Below are positions 51,742 to 59,764 of a DNA stretch of 64,000 bases, in pieces (positions within the stretch are counted from its first letter, which is position 1; every line of letters begins with the position of its first letter). Source of the stretch: Streptomyces hygroscopicus subsp. hygroscopicus (GTDB lineage Bacteria > Actinomycetota > Actinomycetes > Streptomycetales > Streptomycetaceae). A model generated the notes under the pieces. The model was not told the DNA's origin. It saw nothing but the letters and a program-made list of their open reading frames with translations, and did no database searches. The stretch is from the NCBI RefSeq assembly GCF_030269125.1, contig NZ_BSSM01000016.1, forward strand, positions 124,001 through 188,000. The letters run 5' to 3'. Made by a program: the position numbers and the translations under genes.

Positions 51742-52921
51742 CCTGGCGGCGGAGCTGGCCCGATGGGTGGACGAGGGACGGGAGTTCGCCGTCGCCACCG
51801 TCGTGTCCGTCGGCGGCAGCGCCCCACGCGAGCCCGGCGCCGCCCTCGCCGTCGACCGTGCGGGCACCGTCATCGGATCGGTCTCCGGCGGCTGCGTCGA
51901 GGGCGCGGTCTACGACCTGTGCCAGGAGGCGCTGGAGAGCGGGCGGAGCGTGGTCGAGCGGTTCGGGTACAGCGACGAGGACGCCTTCGCCGTGGGGCTG
52001 ACCTGCGGCGGGGTGATCGACGTCCTGGTGACGCCGGTGGGCGCGCAGGCGCCCGCCCGGCCGGTCCTCGCCGCGGCCCTCGCGCTCGCCGCCCAGGGAG
52101 CGCCGGCGGCCCTCGCCCGGATCGCCCGCGGTCCGGACGACCTCCTGGGCCGGGCCCTGCTGGTGCGCCCCGACGGCACGCACGAGGGCACGCTCGCCGG
52201 CCACGCCGACCTCGACCGGACGGCGCTGGCCGAGGCGGGGGCCCTGCTGGAGGCGGGCCGCACCGGCACGGTGGAGATCTCCGCGGACGGCTCGCACTGC
52301 CCCGGCGGCCTCACCCTGCTGGTCGAGTCCGACGTGCCGCCCCCGCGGATGATCATCTTCGGGGCGGTGGACTTCGCCGCGGCCCTGGCACGGGCCGGCA
52401 AGTTCCTCGGCCACCATGTGACCGTCTGCGACGCCCGTCCCGTCTTCGCCACCCCGGCCCGCTTCCCCGACGCCGACGAGGTGGTGGTCGACTGGCCGCA
52501 CCGCTATCTGCGGCGCACCGCGACCGACGCGCGGACCGTGCTGTGCGTGCTCACCCACGACGCGAAGTTCGACGTACCGCTGCTCAAGGTCGCCCTCGGC
52601 ATGCCGGTGGCGTTCGTCGGCGCCATGGGCTCGCGGCGCACCCACGAGGACCGGGAGCGGCGGCTGCGCGCGGAGGGCGTGAGCGAGCGCCAACTGGCCG
52701 GGCTGCGCTCGCCGATCGGCCTCGACCTGGGCGCCCGTACGCCCGAGGAGACCGCCCTGTCGATCGCCGCGGAGATCGTGGCCGCCCGGCGGGGCGGCAC
52801 CGGCGCCCCGCTGACCGGCGGGCGGGCGCCGATCCACCGGGACCGGCCGCCCGCCGTGGCGGCGGGGGTGCGGGACGGGGTCGGCGGGTACAGTGGGGAA
52901 CGGGTATTCATCGATCGATGA
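51734..52921 (+). CDS. XdhC-family molybdenum cofactor insertion protein (PaoD-like)
   Basis: A 395-residue chaperone. The N-terminal XdhC/CoxI domain has FAVATVVSVGGSAPREPGAALAV and GSVSGGCVEGAVYD, and ends near LTCGGVIDVLV. The C-terminal Rossmann domain (about 205-345) has MIIFGAVDFAAALARAGKFLGHHVTVCDARPVFATPARFP, VDWPHRYL, and FVGAMGSRRTHEDR. The family binds matured Mo cofactor (often as the MCD form) and inserts it into the large subunit. The gene overlaps the large-subunit gene and is probably the last of the operon. Its stop codon lies inside a palindrome that seems to serve the next gene. Confidence 0.93.
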   Translation: MLDLAAELARWVDEGREFAVATVVSVGGSAPREPGAALAVDRAGTVIGSVSGGCVEGAVYDLCQEALESGRSVVERFGYSDEDAFAVGLTCGGVIDVLVTPVGAQAPARPVLAAALALAAQGAPAALARIARGPDDLLGRALLVRPDGTHEGTLAGHADLDRTALAEAGALLEAGRTGTVEISADGSHCPGGLTLLVESDVPPPRMIIFGAVDFAAALARAGKFLGHHVTVCDARPVFATPARFPDADEVVVDWPHRYLRRTATDARTVLCVLTHDAKFDVPLLKVALGMPVAFVGAMGSRRTHEDRERRLRAEGVSERQLAGLRSPIGLDLGARTPEETALSIAAEIVAARRGGTGAPLTGGRAPIHRDRPPAVAAGVRDGVGGYSGERVFIDR

Positions 52922-52923
52922 AT
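52906..52923. promoter_or_regulatory. 18-bp perfect palindrome overlapping the XdhC stop
   Basis: ATTCATCGATCGATGAAT is an exact palindrome. It includes the TGA stop of the XdhC gene (52919-52921) and ends 10 bases before the GTG of the flavin monooxygenase gene. Its form is that of a TetR-family operator. It suggests that the monooxygenase has its own regulated promoter although it follows the operon closely. The cognate regulator is not adjacent. Confidence 0.75.
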
Positions 52924-52933
52924 TACTGCTCCG

Positions 52934-54277
52934 GTGAAGGGCAGGGCCACGGTGGACACGGTGGAGAGGACCACGTGCTGTGTGGTGGGCGGCGGCCCGG
53001 CGGGCATGGTGCTCGCGCTGCTGCTGGCCCGCTCCGGCATCGAGGTGACGGTGCTGGAGAAACACGCCGACTTCCTGCGCGACTTCCGCGGCGACACCGT
53101 CCACCCTTCCACCCTGGCCCTGCTGGACGAACTGGGCCTGGCCGAACGGTTCGCCCGGCTGCCGCAGCGCCGGGTGCGCACCGTCCAGCTGCCCGTCGCC
53201 GCCGGCCGCCCGCAGGTCACCGTCGCGGACCTGTCGGTGCTGCGCGGCCCCTACGACTACGTGGCGATGGTGCCCCAGTGGGACCTCCTCGACCTGCTCG
53301 CCGACGAGGCCCGCCGCGAACCCTCCTTCCACCTGTGGATGAACACGGAGGCGACCGGCTTCCTCACCGAGGCGGGCCGGGTCACCGGGGTGCGCTACCG
53401 CACCGCCGACGGCCGCACCGGCGAGCTGCGCGCCCCGCTCACCGTCGCCTGCGACGGCCGCGGCTCGCTCGCCCGCACCCGGCCGGAACTCGGACTGCGC
53501 GGCTTCGACTGCCCGATGGACGCCTGGTGGTTCCGGCTGCCGCGCCGCGAGGGCGATCCACGCGGACTGGTCGGCGGCGCGGGCGACCGCTTCCTCACCG
53601 CGATGATCGACCGCGGCGACTACTGGCAGTGCGCCGCGCTCATCCCCAAGGGCACCGACGGCAGCCGCCGCGCCGCCGGACTCGACCGGTTCCGGGCCGA
53701 GTTCACCGCCGCCGTGCCCTGGCTCGCCGACCGCGCCGACGCCCTGCGCTCCTGGGACGAGGTCAAGCTCCTCGACGTACGCCTGGACCGGCTGCGCCGC
53801 TGGCACCGCCCCGGGCTGCTGTGCATCGGCGACGCGGCCCACGCCATGTCGCCGGTCTTCGGCATCGGCATCAACCTCGCGGTCCAGGACGCCGTGGCCA
53901 CCGCCCGTCATCTCGCCGGACCGCTGCGCCGGGGCGCCGTGGGCGAGCGCGACCTGCGCGGGGTCCAGCGCCGCCGCCGGCCGACCACGGTCGCCACGCA
54001 GGCGCTCCAGCGGCTGGCCCACGCCCGCGTCATCCGCCCCGTGCTCCAGGGCCGGCCGCCGCTCGGCGACGCGGACCGGGCCCGGCGGGTCGCCCGTCTG
54101 CTCGCCGGGTCACGGCGGTTGCGGCGGCTGCCCGCGTACTTCATCGCGTACGGCGCCCTGCGCGAGCGGCCACCCGCGGCGGCCGTGCGGAAGGCGGCCC
54201 GCGCCGGGGGCGGGCGTCCGGACGACGTTCCGTACCGGCGGACGCCGCCGGGCGAGGGGAAAGGTAACCCCGGGTAA
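52934..54277 (+). CDS. FAD-dependent monooxygenase (PHBH fold)
   Basis: A 447-residue group A flavoprotein monooxygenase. The ADP-binding GGGPAGMVLALLLARSGIEVTVLEKH lies at residues 18-45, the FAD/NADPH motif is seen as LTVACDGRGSLAR (DG motif), and the second FAD motif as GLLCIGDAAHAMSPVFGIGINLAVQDAV. Such enzymes hydroxylate aromatic rings or polyketides with NAD(P)H and oxygen. GTG 52934 has no clear ribosome site; an in-frame GTG at 52952 preceded by AGGGCAGGG is an alternative start that still keeps the ADP-binding motif. A palindromic operator lies just upstream. Confidence 0.92.
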   Translation: MKGRATVDTVERTTCCVVGGGPAGMVLALLLARSGIEVTVLEKHADFLRDFRGDTVHPSTLALLDELGLAERFARLPQRRVRTVQLPVAAGRPQVTVADLSVLRGPYDYVAMVPQWDLLDLLADEARREPSFHLWMNTEATGFLTEAGRVTGVRYRTADGRTGELRAPLTVACDGRGSLARTRPELGLRGFDCPMDAWWFRLPRREGDPRGLVGGAGDRFLTAMIDRGDYWQCAALIPKGTDGSRRAAGLDRFRAEFTAAVPWLADRADALRSWDEVKLLDVRLDRLRRWHRPGLLCIGDAAHAMSPVFGIGINLAVQDAVATARHLAGPLRRGAVGERDLRGVQRRRRPTTVATQALQRLAHARVIRPVLQGRPPLGDADRARRVARLLAGSRRLRRLPAYFIAYGALRERPPAAAVRKAARAGGGRPDDVPYRRTPPGEGKGNPG

Positions 54278-54344
54278 GCGGGTGAAACCATAACGATCTT
54301 GGCGGAGGCCTTGTGTGAACGGCGAACGCCCCTAGCCTCCCTGC

Positions 54345-55301
54345 ATGGCTTTTCTTTCAAGTCGCCGCCGAAGAACGCGTCTGGCCCCGGAGTTGGACGA
54401 TCAGGAGCTGGGCAGACTTCTCAAGTCCCTGAGGGCGACGACCAGGACGGGCACGATCGCGACGACCGACCTGTGCGCGGCGCAGATCACCCGCCTCCTC
54501 GACCAGGACCGGGGCGACTGGGACCGCCGGGCCCACCGGATCGACGTCCTCGCGGGCTTTCTGACGGAGTCGCACCTGCCCCGCTCCTGGGCCGCGCGCG
54601 AGCCGCGCAGCGCCGACGCGCTCGTGCTGCACGCCTGGACCCAGGTGGCCGACGCCCGCGCCCAGGGCCGCCCGGAGGACGCCTCCGAGGCCACCGACCT
54701 CTGTCTGCGGGCCGCCGAACTCGCCCCGGACGACCCCACCCCCTGGGTCGCCCTGCTGGCGGTGGCCCGCCTCCAGCGCTGGGAGCAGCCCCAGGCGTTC
54801 GGCGTGTGGAACGAGGTGCTCGCCCGCGACCGCTGGAACCGCGAGGCGTACCTCGGCATGCTCGGATACCTCAGCCCCGAGGAGGGCGGCTCACGTATCC
54901 AGGTGCTGGAGTTCGTGGACAGCCTGGCCGCCCGCATGCCCGCGAACGCGCCCTGCGCCGGCGTCGAACTCACCGCCCAGGTCCTGCAGTACCGCTCCGT
55001 CCTCGGCCGGGGCGGGTTCGAGGCGCTGGTGGCCCGCAACCACTGGTCCCACGCCATGGCCGGGCAGGCCCTCGACCGCGTGGCCCACACCTGGCCCCAG
55101 CCGGGATTCCTGCGCCACGCCAGGGCGCTCGCCGACCTCAACGTGCTCGCCTACGCCCTGATGGCCGCCGACCGCCGCCGCGACGCCGCGCCGGTCTTCG
55201 AGGCCCTGGGCGGCATCGTCGCCTCCTGGCCGTGGAACACCGGCGGTGAGCCGCTCGCGGAGTACGAGCAGGCACAGCGCCGGGCGACCGTCGGCCTGTG
55301 A
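54345..55301 (+). CDS. Conserved helical-repeat protein of unknown function
   Basis: A 318-residue soluble protein, probably of TPR-like helical hairpins. The strings DALVLHAWTQVADARAQG, ATDLCLRAAELAPDDPTPWVALLAVARLQRW and VWNEVLARDRWNREAYLGMLGYL have TPR-like spacing of small and bulky residues. No enzyme motif is seen. Similar-sounding proteins occur widely in Streptomyces, but none with a known role. The ATG at MAFLSSRRRRTRLAPEL is followed by a basic arm. It is 67 bases after the monooxygenase and 74 bases before the next small gene. Confidence 0.8.
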   Translation: MAFLSSRRRRTRLAPELDDQELGRLLKSLRATTRTGTIATTDLCAAQITRLLDQDRGDWDRRAHRIDVLAGFLTESHLPRSWAAREPRSADALVLHAWTQVADARAQGRPEDASEATDLCLRAAELAPDDPTPWVALLAVARLQRWEQPQAFGVWNEVLARDRWNREAYLGMLGYLSPEEGGSRIQVLEFVDSLAARMPANAPCAGVELTAQVLQYRSVLGRGGFEALVARNHWSHAMAGQALDRVAHTWPQPGFLRHARALADLNVLAYALMAADRRRDAAPVFEALGGIVASWPWNTGGEPLAEYEQAQRRATVGL

Positions 55302-55375
55302 TCAGCGGCGTTTCGTCTGTGATGTCCCCCACCCACCCTTGCCGCCGCGGGGAAGGGCTACCTAAGTTCGTACGT

Positions 55376-55633
55376 ATGTCCGCGTACGGCCCCACCCAGC
55401 CCGCCCAGCCGGTCGAGTTCTCCGTCGACCTCACCGCCCACGAGATGCTCCGGCGCGCCCACGTCATGGACGCCGTCGGCCCCACGTGGGACCCCGTCAA
55501 GGCACTGCGGGACGAGGACGCGGCGCACGAGCTGCTCTACTCCGGCCTCGACGCGGAGCAGCAGCGCATCTACGACGAGCTGGCGGCCGCCGGTGTGCTG
55601 CCCGAGCGCGGAGACGGCCGTGCTACCGCTTGA
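55376..55633 (+). CDS. DUF6400-like small protein
   Basis: An 85-residue acidic helical protein, starting MSAYGPTQPAQPVEFSVDLT, then AHEMLRRAHVMDAVGPTWDPVKALRDEDAAHELLYSGLDAEQQRIYDELAAAGVLP. The sequence type is common in Streptomyces and has no known role. ATG 55376 is preferred; an upstream frame opening would add a non-conserved stretch. Its 3' end overlaps the start of the following zinc-ribbon gene by 14 bases, so the two are likely co-translated. Confidence 0.82.
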   Translation: MSAYGPTQPAQPVEFSVDLTAHEMLRRAHVMDAVGPTWDPVKALRDEDAAHELLYSGLDAEQQRIYDELAAAGVLPERGDGRATA

Positions 55634-55868
55634 TCCCCAGGCGGACATCGGCCGCCGTGCCTGGGTGACCTGCCCGAACTGCGCGGACCACCGCGGCTGC
55701 GCGACCTGCGGTGAGGGGCGCAGGTGCACCCGGCACTGGCGCTACCTGCTGTCGAACACCGGCAGCATGCTCCACCTCCAGTGCCCGACCTGCACCCACG
55801 TCTGGGACCACGAGACCGGCTTCGGCGCCGGCCGAGGCCGCCCGAACCGGGGGGCGGACAGCCGCTGA
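55620..55868 (+). CDS. Small multi-cysteine zinc-binding protein
   Basis: An 82-residue protein starting at GTG with LPLDPQADIGRRAWVTC. Cysteines form CPNC-x(4)-C-x(2)-C-x(4)-C and a later CPTC, enough for two zinc sites, with histidines in ADHRG and THVWDHE. It resembles zinc ribbons. It overlaps the DUF6400-like gene by 14 bases and ends close to a CAGGTG repeat. No function is known to me. Confidence 0.7.
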   Translation: MLPLDPQADIGRRAWVTCPNCADHRGCATCGEGRRCTRHWRYLLSNTGSMLHLQCPTCTHVWDHETGFGAGRGRPNRGADSR

Positions 55869-55902
55869 GGCCGGTGCCGGTGGTGCCGATGGTGCGGTTT
55901 CG

Positions 55903-55942
55903 CAGGTGCAGGTGCAGGTGCAGGTGCAGGTGCAGGTGCAGG
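55903..55942. repeat. CAGGTG hexamer tandem repeat
   Basis: Six perfect copies of CAGGTG (55903-55938) and a partial seventh lie in the 87-base gap between the zinc-ribbon gene and the convergent SGNH hydrolase gene, 14 bases from the hydrolase stop. Its purity suggests recent expansion. Confidence 0.9.
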
Positions 55943-55955
55943 CGGGCGACCTGGT

Positions 55956-56762
55956 TCAGGCCGCGCGGGTGAAGAGGGGCAGGTAGCCGAGGGACTGCCC
56001 GGAGGCGTTGGGGTGGTACGACTCCGTGAGGTCCAGCACCTCGACACTGCGGAGCCACGGCCCCGCGGAACAGATCTCGTGACCGCTGAACGCGGTCCGG
56101 GCGTCGGCGAACGCGAACCCGTGGCCGGTGGCGTGCCGGGCGATCATGCCGTCGAGGTGGTCGATCGCCGCGTTGAGCGCGGCCCGCTCCGAGTCCTCGA
56201 GGCCGCGCGAGCAGCTGCCGTGGAGCTGGTAGAAGTGCGGATACCCGAGTACCACGACGCGGGCGGCCGGGGCCTTGCTCCTGATGGCCGAGTAGAGCCG
56301 GTCCAGGTTCGCGGGCAGCGTCTTGTCGACGTAGTCGCGCGCGGTGGCGATGGCGCTGAGGCACCCGGTGGTGCCGGGCAGCGCGCACAGCCCCATGACC
56401 TTGGCCCAGCTCGCGTCACTGCCGCCGGCGGTGATGCTGACCAGGTTGGTACGGCCGCTCAGCGCCCCGAGCTGCTTGGTCAGCACGTCCCCGGTCTTGG
56501 CGCCGTTGCAGGCGGCGAAGGAGAAGGACGAGGCGTGGGCCGCGGCCCACAGCGCGGGGTACGCCCGGCTGCTGCGCAGGCAGTTCGCGGCCTCGGTGAG
56601 GTAGTCGCCGGCGCCGACGCCGGCCGAGTAGGAGTCTCCGAGGGCCACGTAGTCCAGGGCCGCCCTGTTCGGCGCCGCGGGCGCGGCGGCGGGACCGGCG
56701 AGGGTGCAGGCGCCCGCGAGCAGCGCGGCGGCGGCCAAGGACTGGATGCGGAACGGTCTCAT
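55956..56762 (-). CDS. Secreted SGNH/GDSL hydrolase (lipase/esterase)
   Basis: A 268-residue exported enzyme. A signal peptide (1-32) ends near APAAPN. Block I is YVALGDSYSAGVGAGDY with the nucleophile serine, block V is LTESYHPNASG with the catalytic histidine. Block III, normally G-x-N-D, is seen here as ITAGGSDASW, so the oxyanion-hole asparagine is replaced by serine. Six cysteines could form the three disulphides known in Streptomyces lipases. It should cleave esters outside the cell. The ATG lies near the divergent spacer, and the 3' end faces a hexamer repeat. Confidence 0.92.
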   Translation of the reverse strand: MRPFRIQSLAAAALLAGACTLAGPAAAPAAPNRAALDYVALGDSYSAGVGAGDYLTEAANCLRSSRAYPALWAAAHASSFSFAACNGAKTGDVLTKQLGALSGRTNLVSITAGGSDASWAKVMGLCALPGTTGCLSAIATARDYVDKTLPANLDRLYSAIRSKAPAARVVVLGYPHFYQLHGSCSRGLEDSERAALNAAIDHLDGMIARHATGHGFAFADARTAFSGHEICSAGPWLRSVEVLDLTESYHPNASGQSLGYLPLFTRAA

Positions 56763-57100
56763 GCTTCCCGTTTATCGCGGAACCACGACCCCGCCGCCTC
56801 GTTACGGTCTGCCATGTTGACAAAGCGTCCCGCCGATGCGCCCGCGCGAGCCCCTTGGTGCGAAGGGCGCCGGTCCGACGTCACGGCCGGGCCCTGAAGC
56901 GTCTCCCGGTCCGGTGTTTCACCCGAAGGGCCGTCACCCGTACGGCCGTACCTCCATGGAAAAGGCAAGGAGCGCGTACTCCTCGCCACTCTCAACGTAT
57001 AGCCGCTGGGGGGCCTTGCGGCAAGCCCCCTCCCGTCCCGCACAATCTCCGGCCTGGACGGCGAACCGCTGGTGGGGCGCCTGTGTGCGTGAGGAATTCC
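56763..57100. other. 338-bp divergent promoter region
   Basis: This gap separates the starts of the SGNH hydrolase and the flavin monooxygenase and holds no gene. A TTGACA hexamer occurs at 56817-56822 on the plus strand but without a matching -10, and a TATAGC hexamer occurs near 56998-57003. No dyad was recognised. Confidence 0.4.
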
Positions 57101-58537
57101 ATGATCGACGTGATCATCGCGGGCGGTGGGCCGACCGGCCTGATGCTGGCCGCCGAGCTACGGCTGCACGGCGTCCACACCGTCGTGCTGGAGAAGGAGA
57201 CGGAGCCGACCGGGATCGTACGGGCGCTCGGCCTGCACGCGCGAAGCATCGAGGTGCTGGACCAGCGCGGCCTCCTGGAACGCTTCCTGCCGCGGGGCGA
57301 GAAGCACCCGCTCGGCGGATTCTTCGCGGGCATCCGCAAGCCGTCGCCGCGGGGACTGGACACCGCGCACGGGTACGTCCTCGGCATCCCGCAGCCGGTC
57401 ACCGACCATCTGCTGGCCGAGCACGCCACCGAGCTGGGCGCCGAGCTCCGCCGCGGCCGCGAGCTGACCGGGCTGAGCCAGGGCGAGGACGGGGTGACCG
57501 TCGAACTGGCGGACGGCACACGGCTGCGCTCGCGCTACCTCGTCGGCTGCGACGGCGGCCGCAGCACGGTGCGCAAGCTGCTCGGCGTCGGCTTCCCGGG
57601 TGAGCCGTCCCGGGCCGACACGCTGCTCGGCGAGGCGCGGCTGACGGCCTCGCCGCGGGAGGTGGCCGACGTGGTGACCGAGGTCCGCCGAACCCAGCTG
57701 CGGTTCGGCGTCGGACCGCTCGGGGAGGGCGTGTACCGCTTCGTCGTCCCGGCCGACGGACTGGCCGAGGACCGTACCGTGCCGCCGACCCTCGAAGAGG
57801 TGCGCCGGCGGTTGCGGGCGGTGGCCGGTACCGACTTCGGTATCCACGCGCCGCGTTGGCTCTCCCGCTTCGGCGACGGCACCCGGCAGGCCGAGCGCTA
57901 CCGGGTCGGCCGGGTCCTGCTGGCCGGCGACGCGGCGCACGTCCATCCGCCGATAGGCGGCCAGGGGCTCAACCTGGGCATCCAGGACGCGTTCAACCTC
58001 GGCTGGAAGCTGGCGGCCGAGATCGCCGGCTGGGCACCGCCGGGGCTCCTCGACACCTACCAACGCGAACGCCACCCGGTCGCGGCCGACGTGCTCGACA
58101 ACACCCGGGCCCAGATGGAACTGGTGTCCCTCGAACCGGGGGCCCGAGCGGTGCGCCGGCTGGTGGCGGAACTGATGGACATCGAGGAGGTGAACCGCCG
58201 CCTGACGGAGAAGATCATCGCGACCGGCATCCGCTACGACTTCGGCGACGGCCACGACCTGCTCGGGCGCCGCCTGCCGGACCTGCCCCTGGGACGGGGG
58301 CGCCTGTACGAACTGCTCCACCAGGGCCGCGGCCTGCTGCTCGACCGGACCGGGCGCTTCTCGGTGACCGGCTGGGCGGACCGGGTCGACCATGTCGTCG
58401 AAGGCAGCGACGAACTGGATGTCCCCGCCGTGCTCCTCCGCCCCGACGGCCACGTGGCCTGGGCCGGCGAGGACCCCTCGGACCTCGCCGACCGGCTGCC
58501 GAGGTGGTTCGGCACGCCGACCGCGGCACTGCGCTAG
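57101..58537 (+). CDS. FAD-dependent aromatic hydroxylase (polyketide-oxygenase type)
   Basis: A 478-residue group A flavoprotein monooxygenase. It has VIIAGGGPTGLMLAAELRLHGVHTVVLEKE at the N-terminus and YLVGCDGGRSTVRKLLGVGFPG in the middle. GRVLLAGDAAHVHPPIGGQGLNLGIQDAFNLGWKLAAEI follows, with DNTRAQMELVSLEPGARAVRRLVAEL and a thioredoxin-like C-terminal domain (about 375-478). This is the arrangement of PgaE, RdmE and MhpA-type hydroxylases of phenols and anthraquinones. ATG 57101 has GAGGAATTCC before it. No polyketide synthase is near, so detoxification or catabolism is equally likely. Confidence 0.94.
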   Translation: MIDVIIAGGGPTGLMLAAELRLHGVHTVVLEKETEPTGIVRALGLHARSIEVLDQRGLLERFLPRGEKHPLGGFFAGIRKPSPRGLDTAHGYVLGIPQPVTDHLLAEHATELGAELRRGRELTGLSQGEDGVTVELADGTRLRSRYLVGCDGGRSTVRKLLGVGFPGEPSRADTLLGEARLTASPREVADVVTEVRRTQLRFGVGPLGEGVYRFVVPADGLAEDRTVPPTLEEVRRRLRAVAGTDFGIHAPRWLSRFGDGTRQAERYRVGRVLLAGDAAHVHPPIGGQGLNLGIQDAFNLGWKLAAEIAGWAPPGLLDTYQRERHPVAADVLDNTRAQMELVSLEPGARAVRRLVAELMDIEEVNRRLTEKIIATGIRYDFGDGHDLLGRRLPDLPLGRGRLYELLHQGRGLLLDRTGRFSVTGWADRVDHVVEGSDELDVPAVLLRPDGHVAWAGEDPSDLADRLPRWFGTPTAALR

Positions 58538-58679
58538 GGGTTTCCGGGCGTGGGCGGCCCGGTCCGCCTTCTCCCCCGGACCGCCGGACTCCACGGTCGG
58601 ACCCGCGCCTTCCGCGGCGCGAGCGGGGTGCGGGCCCCGGCGCGCGCGGACTTGCCGGGCAGGGGAGAGCACCGGCCCT

Positions 58680-58719
58680 CCGAACCCCGCTCCCCCAAAG
58701 GGGTCCGCGCGGGGTTCGG
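58680..58719. terminator. Nested hairpin between convergent genes
   Basis: Outer arms ccgaaccccgc (58680-58690) and gcggggttcgg (58709-58719) pair perfectly; the loop contains an inner cccc-aaa-gggg hairpin. It lies between the monooxygenase stop (58537) and the convergent SDR stop (58749). A bidirectional terminator is the likely role. Confidence 0.65.
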
Positions 58720-58748
58720 CAGGCGGCCCGAGGCCGGTTCCCTCGCGG

Positions 58749-59678
58749 TCAGACGATGTCCTCCCCCGCGGCCCCGAAGTAGTGGCCCTCCTCCAGATCG
58801 GCGAGGAGGCCGGGCCCGGTCGGTTCCCAGCCGAGCAGGGTGCGGGTGGCGGCACTCGACGCGGCGGCGTCGAGGCCGACGAAGGCGCTCATCCAGCCGA
58901 AGTGGCCGGCCAGGTCCTCGGAACCGATCGATGCCGTCGGCAGGTTCAGCTGACGGCCGATCACCTCCGCGATGTCGCGGAGCGGCAGGCCCTCCTCGGC
59001 GACCCCGTGCAGCACGGTGCCGGCCGGGGCCTTCTCGACCGCGAGACGGAACAGCCGCGCCGCGTCCAGCCGATGGACGGCAGGCCACCGGTTGGCACCG
59101 TCACCGGCGTAACCGGAGACGCCCTTGTCCCGCGCGATGCCGACGAGGGAGGCGATGAAGCCGTTGTCCCCGTCGCCGTGGCAGGTGGGGGAGAGCCGCA
59201 CCACGGACGAGCGCACACCGCGCTCCGCGCACGCGAGCACGGCCTGCGCGGTGACCGCACGGATCAGGATCGGCGAGTCGCCTTCGGTGACCGGCATGTC
59301 CTGCTCCGTCGCCACCCGCCCCGGCGCCAGGCCGGCCAGCCCGGACGCGAGCACGAACGGGCGGTCGCTGCCGGCGAGCGCCTCGGTGAGGACGTCGACG
59401 GCCCTGCGGTCGGCCTCCGCCGCGCTCTGGAAGCCGCCGGAGAAGGCCACGTCGTGCTTGAAGGCGAGGTGGATCACCCCGTCCGAGTCGGCGGCCGCGG
59501 CACCGAGGACGTCGAGATCGTCCAGGCTGCCGCGGACGACCTCCGCGCCGGCCGCGGTGAGCGCGTCGGCGGAGGCGTCGGAACGGGCCAGGCCCACGGC
59601 CTGATGACCCGCGCCGATGAGTTCCGGAACGACGGCCGAACCGATCCAGCCGGACGCCCCGGTCACGAAAATGCGCAT
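58749..59678 (-). CDS. Extended SDR (NAD-dependent epimerase-like) protein
   Basis: A 309-residue oxidoreductase. It starts MRIFVTGASGWIGSAVVPELIGAGHQAVGLARSD, the cofactor-binding fold, and continues with DGVIHLAFKHDVAFSGG, FVLASGLAGLAPGRVATEQDMP, VVRLSPTCHGDGDNGFI and YAGDGANRWPAVHRLDAARLFRLAVEKA. The classical YxxxK is not obvious, so it belongs to the atypical group often regulated by an adjacent TetR. It diverges from that TetR gene across two operator dyads, and is very likely its main target. The substrate is unknown, but chemical stress detoxification is often suggested for such pairs. Confidence 0.92.
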   Translation of the reverse strand: MRIFVTGASGWIGSAVVPELIGAGHQAVGLARSDASADALTAAGAEVVRGSLDDLDVLGAAAADSDGVIHLAFKHDVAFSGGFQSAAEADRRAVDVLTEALAGSDRPFVLASGLAGLAPGRVATEQDMPVTEGDSPILIRAVTAQAVLACAERGVRSSVVRLSPTCHGDGDNGFIASLVGIARDKGVSGYAGDGANRWPAVHRLDAARLFRLAVEKAPAGTVLHGVAEEGLPLRDIAEVIGRQLNLPTASIGSEDLAGHFGWMSAFVGLDAAASSAATRTLLGWEPTGPGLLADLEEGHYFGAAGEDIV

Positions 59679-59698
59679 GAGAGATCCCCAGACAGGTG

Positions 59699-59717
59699 GA
59701 TGTCAGTTACTGACATC
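59699..59717. promoter_or_regulatory. TetR operator 1 (GATGTCAG-tta-CTGACATC)
   Basis: A perfect 8-bp dyad with a three-base centre lies 21 bases before the SDR start on the minus strand. It is repeated as operator 2 with its centre 31 bases away. The location fits repression of the SDR gene by the divergent TetR protein. Confidence 0.85.
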
Positions 59718-59729
59718 GACGCTAGCACT

Positions 59730-59748
59730 GATGCCAGTCGCTGTCATC
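59730..59748. promoter_or_regulatory. TetR operator 2 (GATGCCAG-tcg-CTGTCATC)
   Basis: This is a one-mismatch copy of operator 1. It ends three bases before the -10 element of the TetR gene and so should mediate autorepression. Confidence 0.8.
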
Positions 59749-59751
59749 GCG

Positions 59752-59757
59752 TAGGAT
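59752..59757 (+). promoter_or_regulatory. -10 element TAGGAT for a leaderless TetR transcript
   Basis: TAGGAT lies seven bases before the ATG at 59765, so transcription should begin at or beside that codon. The ATG at 59756 overlaps this hexamer and cannot be the start if the promoter is real. Confidence 0.6.
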
Positions 59758-59764
59758 GCGGCCC

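Noticed and set aside
50293..54022. Long minus-strand frames under the molybdenum hydroxylase operon and the monooxygenase
   Set aside because: They are antisense to well supported genes and show low-complexity composition.
57158..58855. Minus-strand frame of 565 codons
   Set aside because: It is antisense to the intact flavin hydroxylase and runs through the nested hairpin into the SDR gene region.
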